From positions 62,001 through 126,000 of the forward strand of contig VZRS01001713.1 in the NCBI GenBank assembly GCA_013398055.1: DNA of 64,000 bases, written 5' to 3'. Shown in pieces: positions 13,201 through 25,200 of this stretch (positions within the stretch are counted from its first letter, which is position 1; the number at the start of each line of letters is the position of its first letter). The notes below the pieces were generated by a model. The model did not search any database, was not told the DNA's origin, and saw only the letters and a program-made list of their open reading frames with translations. Origin of the DNA: Ifrita kowaldi (taxonomy: Eukaryota > Chordata > Aves > Passeriformes > Cinclosomatidae). The translations under genes and the position numbers were made by a program.

Positions 13201-15607
13201 GCCACCTGCACTGGCCACACCAGCAGAGAGCACACAGAGGCTGCTCTGTGCCAGCAGCAACACCAAAAAGGTGGGACCTGAGCTGAGGCTCCATGACTGC
13301 CAAGTGCTCTGCCCTCCATGCTTTGTGAAAACCAGATGTAAAGGTATTTTTATTCCCTAGCAGAGCAGTTTAAGGAATTTTTATGGCTTTGTCCTACATT
13401 TTTCAAGATATTAGTGCTGAGCAAACTCCCAGTAAGGGCAATTTGCTTCTTTTAAGTTCAAACATAACAGTTAGCAACAATTTCACAGAAATAATTCCGA
13501 GTTATACAAAGAATTCCCGTGATCTTCAAATATCTCTTATGATGTAAATATACTTTTATTGTGCTGCACTGCACTCCCCTCCAGTACTTTTCCATACTCA
13601 TACAGAAAGTGTGTCTGTGTGTGTAAGTGCCTGCATGTGTCAGTAAGGCAATAATGAAAAAATTAATAACAATAAAATAATACAATTTATCTTTTTTAAG
13701 CAGACTCAAAATATTACCAAAAACAAATTTTGAAGTTTGGGAAACCACATTTGATATGTTAAATAGCACAACTTCTAAATACAGGATGTTTAATATATAC
13801 AATTTAAATCAGGCTACATAATCTTATAAATATATCTAAACCTAGCAACTTCCATGCTGTTTCAGAACTAGAAACAAACAAAACAATGTCCTCCAGGCAC
13901 AGCCCTCAAAATTGAGGTTTTAAACTTTTTGTCACCAACTTGTATTCAGGTTCCTGAGAACACCAGTGGTCAGATAACTCTAAAATTCTGAAAAGGTGCT
14001 ATAGTTTTATCTAATGAATTGTGCACTCAAACTTTCAACTCACTGCAGTTGTCCTACTCTTTTGGGATGTATGAATGAGTAAACTGAAAATTGTAATGGA
14101 TGAAATAGAAATCCAGCCATTCATGGTGTTTTGGTAGCTGTTCTTATGGGATATGAGACTCCTGAAGAGTAAGGTCGATATCAACAAATTGCCAGAGCAT
14201 TTATTTTCATTGTTGCTGTGGGAAAACATGGAAATGTGATACAATTTTCTTATCACCAGGTAATAGATTTTTAATGTATTTAATTTTTTTTTCTCATGCT
14301 CTATAATTTTTGTAAAGCTAAACTACTGTAATTCTGCAGCAGTACTGCATTTAAGAGTATTTTCTTACAGAGGATGTTCTTGTGGCACATTTGTCTTGAC
14401 AAAAAATCCACATTGCTGAAGGAAGTTTTTGTGCTGCCCCTAACCAAGCCAAACGCAATTTGAACCACAGATGAAAAAGGAAAATGACACCATGTTTCAA
14501 GGCAAGTGTAGTGGACACCATAATACCAAGGTGCAAATCTGTGAGTTGCATGGAAAAGTATTGAAGGAAAGTAGCATGGCTGCATGTCAAGGATAATCAG
14601 AATATGTTTTTTCCAGGTTTTCAAGAAACTGGTTAAGATAGGAAAAATCTTATCTACATTAAACCAACAGAAGAAATCCTTCCTTCACTAAGAGACTGTT
14701 GACTTTCATCTCCAAATAAAATGTTAGAACTGTCTTTCACGTTAAGAATTAAGTGCTAAATTAACAACAAAAAAATTAGTTGAATGATCAGACATTCATC
14801 TCTTTCCTGGAGTTCCAGGTCTTCTTTAGTATTCTCAGCACAAATAAAGTTAATTTCTTAATCCCCTCAGCATTTGAGTCAGTATATTTTGTCAGGACAA
14901 AGTTCACTCCCAATATTAATTCTCTCACATAATTTTGTTTGTATTATCTTTGCCAGCACTTCACTGCTTCTAGCAGCAGTTGGACCCTTCAGGAACATGA
15001 AATTTAATCAGTTTCAGAATTGGGCCACTCCTTTCTCTGTACATAATCTGTTGTCAGTGTCAAGACCTATCAGAAGTGCCTACCTTCTAAGAAGGCTCAA
15101 AGTTTTGGGTTTTTATTCTTCAGATATGAAAACCACTAAATTCCTATATGAATACAGTTTTTAAAACAGTTTAAAAATCACTTTAATGAAAGTGGAGCCT
15201 CTAGGAAGGATGAGATCTCTTCTTAAACTGGTATGCTAAGATGTTTTTCCAAGCATGTGATGCCATTTGCTAAGCTGAAAATGTTACACTTCATTACTAA
15301 TGGCTAAATATCACTCAGAGTTGAATAAAGGACAATATGGATGATTTAAAAGAAGGAAGGTTAAAATAATTTCCATTGAATATTATCTTTGGATGTGTAT
15401 TGTGAGTCTTCATTTGAGAGGATTTTTTGTGGTAACAATAATGAAAGCTTAAACCTAAACTCAGTGGTCCACTCAGACTCCACTGACTTGAAGTTCACAC
15501 ACTCATTCTTCTCAACCACCTTACCCTATATTTGGGAGAAAAGAGGATACCATTTACTCTACCTTTTGGAGTTCTTTTACTTGCTAAGATCCTCCTTGAT
15601 TCACCAA

Positions 15608-15625
15608 ATCCATCCATCCATCCAT
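15608..15625 (+). repeat. (CATC)n microsatellite
   Basis: About four consecutive ATCC/CATC units. Confidence 0.85.
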
Positions 15626-18506
15626 GCATATGGGCATAATCCATATAATTATATATAATAGATGCAATCAGATAAAATATGCTGTACAAACCAAATTCAG
15701 AATATCTGCACCCCAGACACACTCAAATTCTCCCCAGCTGCATGAGAGGAGACAAAATTTCCAGTTGTTTTGACACAGACTTTTTCCGAAATTAAGTTTA
15801 TGGTCATTAATCACTTCTGATTGCTTTAATGGGGTCATTTTGAATGTGAAGATGTCTTTCCAAGTTCATAAATTTTCTTGATAATTTTATGCCTGTGGCT
15901 TGTGTATCGTAATTCTGACAATTCATGCAGATAGCATTATGTCATAAATTACCACATTTAGCTTGGCATCAGTCTCAGTACTCATGAACACTGCCTCTTT
16001 TTTTTAAATATGTAACATATCTGAAGCACAGGATTCAAAATCCAAAATAAAGGAACTTAGAAAAAACCCTAACACTTAGACGAGGAACGGGGACTGGAAT
16101 TTTCCTAGTGATTTGGGATGCAACTTTAATTGAAAGAGAAAAAATCCATGATACCCTACACTTTGAAGCATTCTTGAAAGCCCGGTCTAAGAAAAAAAAC
16201 CCCAATAAATCCCCACATCAAGTATTAGATCACAATACCTTATGCAAGATTTCTAATGACACAGAAATGTTTCACTTAATATTCTGCTTGTATAACGAGT
16301 CTGAGGAAAAAACAAGTAAACAGCAACTTTTACTTTAAAATTAGCCTAGATGGAGAACTCTCCATGACAAAATCTATAATGTTTAAGATGAAATCTATAT
16401 AACGTGAACTATTAATATTTGTGGAAAAACCATTAGGCTTGATTACATACCAGATGATATGAAAAATACTATGAACATATCCCACTGCTATGGAACGCAA
16501 TTAGTTCTCAGGCTTTTAAACCTGCACACACTTATTTTTTTACATTGAGTAGCTCCACTGAAATCAATCATATACATCAAATCAAATTAAACTAATTTAT
16601 ACAGATTATACACCAAATCAAATCATGTTAAACACCAAGTCCCTAGCAAATAAAAACCCTTCTCTAACAAAACCAGCCCATTCGATACAAAGTGACTGCA
16701 TATTTTTTATAGAATGGGCTGCAGCTTAATCATTTCAATCTTTAATTACTGCATCAGATAATGACTATTTTGAACATATGCTTCTCTGCCCTGCTAGAAG
16801 ACATGAATGAAAGAGGAACAAGTTCATATGCATGATACTGTGTGTGCATGTTAGGGGAGGCTAAAGAGCAAAAAGAACCAAGTGGCAACAACTGGAGGAA
16901 ATGGTGCCTGTAACAGCTGCTCCTTTCAGATTCCCCTAGAAGGAGACTGCCTGAGGTGGACCACGGCACAAAGGGATAAAGAAGATGAAAACTGATGCAA
17001 AGCAGGGAAATAACTGCTGAGACCCCTGAGTCTACATCCGAATAGTCCCAAGCTGTGTGGCAAGACCTCTTTAGCATGCTACAGAAGCTGGTGATGAACT
17101 ACATATTACCATGAGGCAAACTGGCTCCTAGCAGTATTGTCTGCATCTTATGTGTAATGATAACCAGTGGGCCCCTGGGAACAGGAGGCAATGATTTTAT
17201 CTCCGTAAGCATCTGAGCTCCCCTTGGATACAGAGACCATTAAACTGAGAACAGAAGGGTAAATTTTAGGCAATGATTTCCAACTGGAGAGTGAAGACAA
17301 CTTCTGCTCAACAGTATTGTCAACCACTGATATTTTACTGCTGTTTATATTGATCACTGTAAAGGACAAAAGGAGCTAAAACTGTACCCCCTTTTCTTTG
17401 TCCCATAGAACACACTATATTTTTTGAATAAAAGTACTAAAAAGGTTTCTCATGTAATATTATTGGTAATGAATTATATTAGAAAATGCCACTGTATTAT
17501 TAACACTGAAAAGTAGTGGTATTTCCATTACTGTTAAAAGAACATTTTATAATCTTAACACAATGTATCATTTGTTTTTGTACTACAGAGACCTTCTTGC
17601 CCTTGCACATTGCTTCTTTTAACTGTCAGGTGTTTTTGTAGGACTAAAAACATTAGGTGCAACCTATTAGTTATATATTCAAAATTAATAGTAGTCCATT
17701 ACAAAATTCAGGGTTTCAGAAGCTTCCTTAAAAAACAAAAATCTGCATGCAACAAAAAGAAATGCAACTTCCAAATGATTGCTGTAACTTTTTGACAGGA
17801 GACATGGGGGAGCAATGAAGGGAAAGGAATAGCTATGAACTGTAGGTAAAATTGATCCTGAGGAAACAATGCCAGGACAACTAATATTTTTGACACTTTC
17901 CAGGGTAGTTTGATCCTTTGTATATTCTGAAGAGATAAGGCATGCATGCAGGCTTCTTTATTTAGCACATTTGTTTATCTTGGTGCTCTCCAGAATTCAC
18001 ACAGAATAAACTTAAGATTCTGACAATATGAGAAAAGGTGCTCAGGTAAGAATGCCAGCACACTTGTCAGACAAAAATAACAATGGCAGGTAAACTGAAG
18101 TACGAAAAATTCTCATCTAATCTATCATACTATTTTCCTGGAAGAGATCAAATATCATATTCTTGTTGCTGTTGCAACTATTAGATACAGTTTTATAAAA
18201 TTATATGGAGCTTTTTAGTTTTGAAATATTTTCACATCCAGCTACAGGCTTTAACTGTAATTCATTGAGAACAGCTCCACCTTCCCAGCAATCAGTTGAT
18301 TTATGCAGAAGATAGGACTTTCAGCATTGAAGAATTATGTATAAAGGTGGTCAATAACTTCTAAAAACATCATAAAATGAAATGAAAAAAAAAGCATGTA
18401 AAAGGACATTTCAAGACAGAAATCTAGAACCCCTCCTACACAGCAGAGGCCAAGCAGGTAATCCTGAAATGTATGAATTGATTCTGGGATTTCTATTGGT
18501 CTGTTT

Positions 18507-18568
18507 CTGAAAAAAACAAACAAAACAAAAGCCACCAAAACAAAAACCACCACAACAAACACCCACAA
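18507..18568 (+). repeat. A/C-rich low-complexity tract
   Basis: The sequence is almost only A and C, with runs such as AACAAACAAAACAAAAG and CCACCACAACAAACACCC. On the TTC29 sense strand it is G/T-rich. Confidence 0.8.
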
Positions 18569-19102
18569 CAAATGACCTCTATAAAACAAGCTCATTAATA
18601 GAATACTGAGTCATTCTGCAGTTAAAAGAACAAAAAGAAAGAGTAATTATCCACCCAATTAATTGCAATAATAATGAAAAAAAAAATCAAATTTTTTTCC
18701 ACAGAACATTTTTAAGAGAATGATGGAGGATTGTGACTGATGACTGGCACAAAGGAATCAAGTTGCTGTTTACTTTTCCTCTCACGCTGCTCTGTGAGGA
18801 AGTAGGGAAACCCTCCTTCTAGACTAGAGTTTCACATATACAACTCTCACTGTCTTAGAATTATTAAGGCTCAAGGGAAACATCAGAGGAGGAGTTTGAA
18901 CTCAAGTGTCCACAGCAGGAATAGCATCAGCATCAGAGCTTTTCAGAAGCAATTAATATTTCTTCTAACTTACTGATTTTCTAACAAACTCAGTGTGTGA
19001 ACTGATGTATTTTTCATTGCTGCTTACAAATACACTGTACCAAACTAATTTGCAAAACTGGTGTTTTATACAAAACCCTAAATAAATAGAGACTGTTATG
19101 TA

Positions 19103-19135
19103 TGTATACAGGATGTATACAGGATGTATACAGGA
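19103..19135 (+). repeat. 11-bp tandem repeat, three copies
   Basis: ATGTATACAGG occurs three times head to tail without mismatch, about 265 bp past the exon E donor. Confidence 0.95.
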
Positions 19136-19399
19136 AAAGGAAAGCCAGTCACATATAAACTGGACTGTTAATTTATATTGTTTCTACAGATCCAAGCATG
19201 GAAACCTGGACTCCATCCATTCTGGAATTTATTGGAACCACAACTGCTTGAGCCACATGGATCCCTACCTACAGAACTAGATACAGTTATAAAAGGTCCA
19301 TGAGCCAAGTCTCTCCAAGTTTTTCCACTCTGCAAATGCCTAAGATGCCGAGGAGGCAGAGAAAGGCACCAAGAAAGCTAAAACAAAGAATAAACTTAC

Positions 19400-19485
19400 T
19401 GCTAATGCTGTCTCATGTTCTCCAGAAAAATGGTATGCTAGACTTAAGCAATAGGCTGCTTCTCCTTGCACCTTCGTATCACCTC
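19400..19485 (-). CDS. TTC29: TTC29 coding exon E (TPR repeat)
   Basis: This 86-nt exon encodes GGDTKVQGEAAYCLSLAYHF and then SGEHETALA, a TPR helix pair with the A--YYLGLA-----YE-AL pattern of TTC29. The acceptor is ccctttctttAG at 19487-19486; the donor is GCA|GTAAGT with GT at 19399-19398. Two leading bases complete the glycine shared with exon D and the exon ends on a codon boundary, which matches exon F starting in phase 0. The open frame continues past the donor into intron sequence that no longer resembles the family, so the donor sets the end. The intron between D and E, about 2.6 kb, is the shortest in the window. Confidence 0.92.
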
Positions 19486-22054
19486 CTAAAGAAAGGGTTA
19501 AAGGTAGAGTTACCAGCGTGATCTGGACAAAATGAATCGGTACAGACAGCTCTTGCAGGTGCTCAAATAACATACAGATGTTAAAATACTGTAGTAAATT
19601 TTTCCTTCTCCTTACCCCTGCTGAATATCTTTTTCCAAAAACATATAGTGGTAATTAAAAATAGAGACTATAGGTTCTAACAAAGTTCACCAAGGAAGTT
19701 TCAGCAAAGTCAGAGAAAATATCTTTCAGTAATGAAGTACAATCAAACTAACATGTGCAAGGTTCTGTGTTATTAATTGTTTAATAATGGTCCCAGTATC
19801 TTCACATTAGAAAATTATAGTAGTCTCTGTATCTACTGAATATAAAACAAAAGTGGCTACAAATAGGTAATACACCTTAATATATAAACACAAGATGTAT
19901 CTTGACCCTCACATTTTGCTAATGTGAATCTTAATGAAACACCAAGAGCGAATCACCAGTTGATCAGTTTCATCTTTCTTATTCTCCTATTTTACAAGCT
20001 ACTGTAGGTTAAAATAGCTTAAAAAAATGGGTAACTTACACTTGCAAGCAGTACTTATAGAAAATTCTGTACAGGCTGTTGCTAACTAAGGTGCATCACA
20101 TCTTTCCATGCCAGGTTTTATTCACTGACACAGGTCTAACAAACACTGCTTGCTGGTCCTTTTGCATGGCACCCTCAACAGAAAATCATCTATTTGATAC
20201 CAAAATAAATATAAACTAATTATGTAACTTCTTAAAGTATCACACTATATTCAAAAATATCCCTCCAGAACATGAGTAGCCAAAAAAAAAAGATGAAATT
20301 ACATTAAAAATAGCCAAAATCCAATCTTTCTGTTGCTCAATATCACAATCAACCTGAAGCATAACTGCATATCAAGATATTTTGTAAAATACATAAATAA
20401 ATACAGTTGAAAAGGGAGATTATCTGCTTACAGTTGTCAGACTAATTCTTTCTGTCATTCATTATTGAATGACAATAATTGCTGATACCATAGCAGTGCT
20501 CTATCTACAGCACTTGATATCTTCCTTAAAATTATTAAAAGCCTCAAAAACTCAAAAACCTGATGGTCTTTCCCAATATTCAGCATCCCTTAGAAGGCTT
20601 AATAAGACAAAAGGATACAGAAATACAGTTTCACAGAAGAATAAGTTAAAAGTTGCCAGGGACATAAAGAACTTTCTTTCTTCCTTGAGAAGATTTTGAC
20701 AGTCTGAATGGGTAATAGCTAATCCTAATCCATAAAATACATAAACAGATGACGGTACAGAAGGACAGAACGGACATAACAGATAACATCCAGTAGTCAG
20801 TATGGCTCTGGAACAAGGACTGGGGAACTCCTCACAAAGAAATTCCTAAAGCTTAAATTTAAAGAGAGCAACAGCACATGTATTGCGCATAGTGATCTGT
20901 GATACGTGCCTCAGGAAGATGTGAAAGTAAACGATTTGAAATAAGGGAACCAGAACATCTGCCTGCTCAAAAAAAGTTTTGGAAAGACATCAGATCCAGT
21001 TTGACAATCCTTTAATATCCAGCAGTTTTCACTAGCAATAAGAAGACATTGATAGGAAACTTCATCAGCAGTCCTTCTAGTTACTACACTAAATATTAAG
21101 AGGAGGAGTTTAATTGTAGCTGTGATTTAAGCATATATTATAGGCAATAGCTGTAGAAAACACTACAAGCTTGTATTATGACCTGTACAGTCATAAAGAT
21201 ATTTGTTGCAAGACTTATTTTAAAATTTGGAAAATATTTCATATTTTTTTGCCATTTTTGATGGTTTATCCATTCCAGCTACTACTCAAAGACTGGGTCA
21301 CAGATTAATGTTCCGCATACATTATTAAATTAAAAAAACCTAATGAATGTGCTGATAAATATTGAATTATTATGTGTTTAAACAAAACCCTTCTTCATTG
21401 TGAGGGTGTTTGAACAGTGGTAAATTTTTTCCAGAGTGGTTATGGAGGCTCCACCTGTGGAAATACTAAAAAGTTGACTGGATGCAGTTCAGGGCAGCCT
21501 GCTCAGGACAACCTTATGATTTCCAGAGGTCTTTCTTCCTACCTCTGCTATTCTGCGATTCTGTAATCTTTTACGTTAGGTTTTAAAGTATTTGTGTGTA
21601 TTAAGATAGAAAATTTTGTTTGCTTATGATAAAAACCTGTATTTTTCAAGTATTAAATAACTATGTAGAGTGAAAAGGTAACTTTTTTCCAGGAGATAAC
21701 ATCAGTCAAAAACTGCCAAATCAACAGTGACCAGCCAATCAAAATCGGTGACCTAAGCTTCCATCAGTGACCCCACTTTCTGCTTAGGGGTTCACAGTTT
21801 TATATTATTATTCCCGCAAGGTTGTGAGGGTTTTTTTGGGAGATAAAGCTTTGAGGAACCTAAAAGTTTCTTTGTTGTCAGCAAGAAGGCATCTCTGCTT
21901 TAGTGAGATCTGCAGGTGTATTGACAGTATTTGTCTTTGAGTTTCATAGGAAATAATCACCCAGTCAAACCCTTGACACTGTCTACTTTACTCACGGGAA
22001 AATCGTGGCCTGCAGCTGGAATGAAGGAATGGGAAAGCATTATTTTCCACCTAC
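19486..22054 (-). other. TTC29 intron between exons D and E
   Basis: This is the shortest intron in the window, about 2.6 kb. It is AT-rich and holds a truncated CR1 3' end at about 21.39-21.57 kb. Nothing else could be assigned. Confidence 0.75.
21390..21572 (+). mobile_element. CR1 LINE 3' fragment (degenerate)
   Basis: The order of words, starting TTCATTGTGAGGGTG and passing through CACCTGTGGAAATACTA and TTGACTGGATGCAGTTC to CAGAGGTCTTTCTTCCTACC and the tail GCGATTCTGTAATC, follows the CR1 3' end with many substitutions. It is antisense to TTC29. Confidence 0.8.
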
Positions 22055-22267
22055 CTTCTTTTGCCATCTTTAAAGCTTTTATTAGCGTTTTGATGGCCTC
22101 TTGGTGTTCTTTATTTTCTAGCATTTTGTCTGCTAGCAATGTATAAATTCTCCAGAGATGCTGACATGCCAGTGAAGTATAAGTACGGCCTGTCTCATCC
22201 TTCCATGGTGTGCCCTCTGTTAGCTGATAAAATGCTTCAAAATGCTCAGCAGCTTTCATGACATTAC
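22055..22267 (-). CDS. TTC29: TTC29 coding exon D (TPR repeats)
   Basis: This 213-nt exon encodes KAAEHFEAFYQLTEGTPWKD, ETGRTYTSLACQHLWRIYTL, then LADKMLENKEHQEAIKTL and IKALKMAKEG. It aligns with the TTC29 core segment that reads AAEH-EAF-QLT-G--WKDETGR and L-DKMLENKE---AIK-LIKA---AKEG. The EA(I/L)K spacing with the alanine and leucine pattern is that of TPR helices. The acceptor is gacatttttcAG at 22269-22268; the donor is GAAG|GTAGGT with GT at 22054-22053. A second GT four bases further on would break the phase and is rejected. Two leading bases complete a glycine from exon C; the trailing G joins exon E. Both end phases are 1, so the exon is 71 codons long and frame-neutral. Confidence 0.95.
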
Positions 22268-25200
22268 CTGAAAAATGTCATTCATAATTAAAATCAACAA
22301 TCAAACGTGCAATACACAAAAATGGTAAAAGTTTGTAGTCTATAATAATTGTATCATTAAAAGTAAGTTGCAGCCAAACATTCCACAGATTTTTCAAGAC
22401 TCTTCAATTCATAACTCACAGATCGCTGGAAAATACTGCCAAATCTCACAGCATCCAGTAATGCTCTAATTTAAACTTATCACATTTTAAATTAGCTTTC
22501 CTTTGTAAACTCACAATGTTGAAGGGGTGTGATTTCATGGATACAAAGTCAGGATCTTCTAGAAAATAAATTTATTCTAGATTTATAAAGCCTTTGTGGT
22601 TCTCATACATCAAAATCACATCTATGCACAAATAATCACAACTAAAACCTTTTCTCAAGTTTCTTTTTCCGTAATGAAAACCTGTGCTGAAAGATTTGAA
22701 ATGTGGAGGATAAAGGTATCAAAACTGTGGAGAAAAAATAAAAATCTTCATTCAAACCTTTTAATTGCTGAAAAAAAGAATTATGATGCAAAGTAATTTA
22801 TTCAACAGTAATTGCAAGGCCAACTCTGGTGAGTTTTTTCTAGCAGATTTACTGCAAGAGCATTAACCATTGATAGATTAATTATTAAGCTTGAAGTAAT
22901 ATACTCTAAGGTCTTCAAATGTAAGTTACCCAAACATCTTTAAGGCAAAGGAAAGTTTGAAGATAGAATTCAATTTATTTTCACAAGCAAGTAGTTTTCC
23001 CTCTACCTTCAGCTGGATTTATCTCTGTGCATACTATTCAGTCTAGGAGATTTCCATACCTGCTGACAATGGAAATTCAGAGCTCTTGGAAAGAAGAGAA
23101 AAGCTTTTTCTTATACTTCATGGGTTCAGAAAAACTGCTGGGAAGCAGGTGAGATGACACCATTTACATTAAAAAAAATTTTAAAAAAGCATTCTGGTCA
23201 CAGTATCTTGTTTAGCAAAGACTATTCTGTAGCAGGGAGAACTGTGAATGTGACCCTGCCTTCATAAGTTGGTATGTGTGTGATGGAGGAATCTTGTCCC
23301 ATAGATCATCAATATATCAACTGCTATTTCTACGAAAAGCTGAAATAAACCATACAATAAATTCACTCAGAAGTGTTTGTAGTTTACACCTCTTCTGAGA
23401 TGTGATTTAAAAGGAACTATTGCTGTTTTGCAGTCTTTTTTTACAGTGCTGCATGCAAACTGCAAAAAGAACCAAGAAGGAGAAAAGTTGATTCCCAGTT
23501 GTAGGAAAGGAAGGGAGAAAAGCTTGGAGAAGGATCTTATTTAAGCATTCCTGGAGAAAATGAGGTTATCTCCCCAGGCCCCCAGCCAACCTAGAGGCAG
23601 CAGAACAGCTATGACAGATTTCTCTTATTAACTCAATTTAGATTTGTCTTTTGCATATGTTACCCCTTTATAACCATGCTTTCAACTTTGCAATATAAAA
23701 CATAACTCATCTTTATTAGAATTAAATTTATTTTCATATTAAGCTTCTCTGATGATTAAAACGAGTTCAACTAAAAATGACAAGCACAAGAAACTCCTCT
23801 TTCAAAGACACAACGAATTAAATGAGTGTCACAGACAAATAATTTTATGGCTCTACAGCCTACAATTTGTGTAAGAGTCCCAGAGGAGACAACAGGTGCT
23901 GAAGAGTGCAGTGCCAGGTGGAAGGGGAGACACCAGGCTTTACTCAGTTCCATTCTAGGTAGGGACAGGTATTGGAGAGATAGTCCAAAACACTGGCAAA
24001 ACAGGAAAAGTTCTACACGATCTTTCAAAAATGTCCCATACTTGACATCAGACTGCACAAACAGAAAGGCAAAGGGAAATTATCACAACCAGTACAAGCT
24101 GGTTACAGGCTCTCTGTCAGTACAGAAAATAGAGATGGAGACTTGCTAAAGCTGGATGAAAACCTTTGTCCCTTCTCAAGAGGCTTCCAATTTGAGTTTT
24201 TGTCTATCCAGTCCAGATAACTTCTTAAGGCACAGTCAACTCAGAAGTCAACAAAATTCCAGTTATCCAAGTTACTAAATGCAGATTTAAGATACTGAAG
24301 AAGGTCAGGTTGGCTTTGTGACAAATGATTGAAAGTTGAGTTAAAATTTAATGTTAATAGGCAGATAGAGCATTTTGTTCACTTGGATTCTCATAAACAC
24401 ATACAGCTCCTCCTTGGAATCCTCCCCGAAGTTCATTAAAAAATAGACTGTTCTTTTGAAAGGATATAGTCATACCTTTGAGTCATCGGGATACACTCCA
24501 TGCGTAATGGATTCTTTAATAGAATTTGATTCATGCGTTACTCAAAAACTTTCAGTAGGAATGGGAAGCAGCAAACAAATGAGTGGTATCACCTCAAAGC
24601 TGAACACAGGATCTGAGTTTCTGCTAAGACACTGTAACATGATCTCTTAACAGGACCCATCATTTAAGTAAATAATACTTGCAATCTTAAGAACTATTGT
24701 TCAGGTTATTAGAAGTATCAGGTGGGGTAATTCTTACCCAAGCTTCCCCTCTCGCAGTATTCCCTTGAAAAAGTTTCTGTCAGACTAGAAATCAAACTCA
24801 TAACTCCATGCACCCCACAGTTCTCAAGAGTTGGCCTAACCATAAGAGCTGTGACCTGACTCTCCTTTTGCCAGACCTCAGTGAAACCTCTTTGGAACAA
24901 TCCATCTACACCAAGCTTCAAAAGGTGAAAGCAATATGATATTTTTTGGTAATATTCAAATGAATCTATACTACATTTGACTTCACTGAATTACCAAGAA
25001 AGATTATGAAGTGACAAGTGAAAAAATCTGCTCACAGAAATACTAAAGAGAAAGTGCTGAGCAAAAAGCCAAAATACCTGCTAGTTTCCTAAACAAGGAA
25101 GAGACGGAATTCCTGATATGAAAGCCCTTACATGGCTGAGAATGTGCTCACTGAAGACTGTCCCAGATAAAACTGGCTATGTGGACACTTCTCAAATTCA

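Larger units (their letters stand above)
4220..19399 (-). other. TTC29 intron between exons E and F
   Basis: This is 15.2 kb of AT-rich intron. It holds only simple repeats: an 11-bp triplet repeat at 19103-19135, an A/C-rich tract at 18507-18568, and a CATC run at 15608-15625. A 133-codon minus-strand open frame at 10960-11361 has no recognisable domain and is probably chance. No transposon copy was recognised with confidence. Confidence 0.75.

Noticed and set aside
19343..19450. Plus-strand lysine-rich stretch (DAEEAEKGTKKAKTKNK) overlapping exon E on the other strand
   Set aside because: It looked protein-like but lacks a start, is bounded by stops, and overlaps a well-supported minus-strand exon; probably chance from A-rich sequence.
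21957..22054. Open frame continuing past the exon D donor
   Set aside because: The sequence after GTAGGT has no TTC29 similarity, and exon E continues the protein in the right phase.
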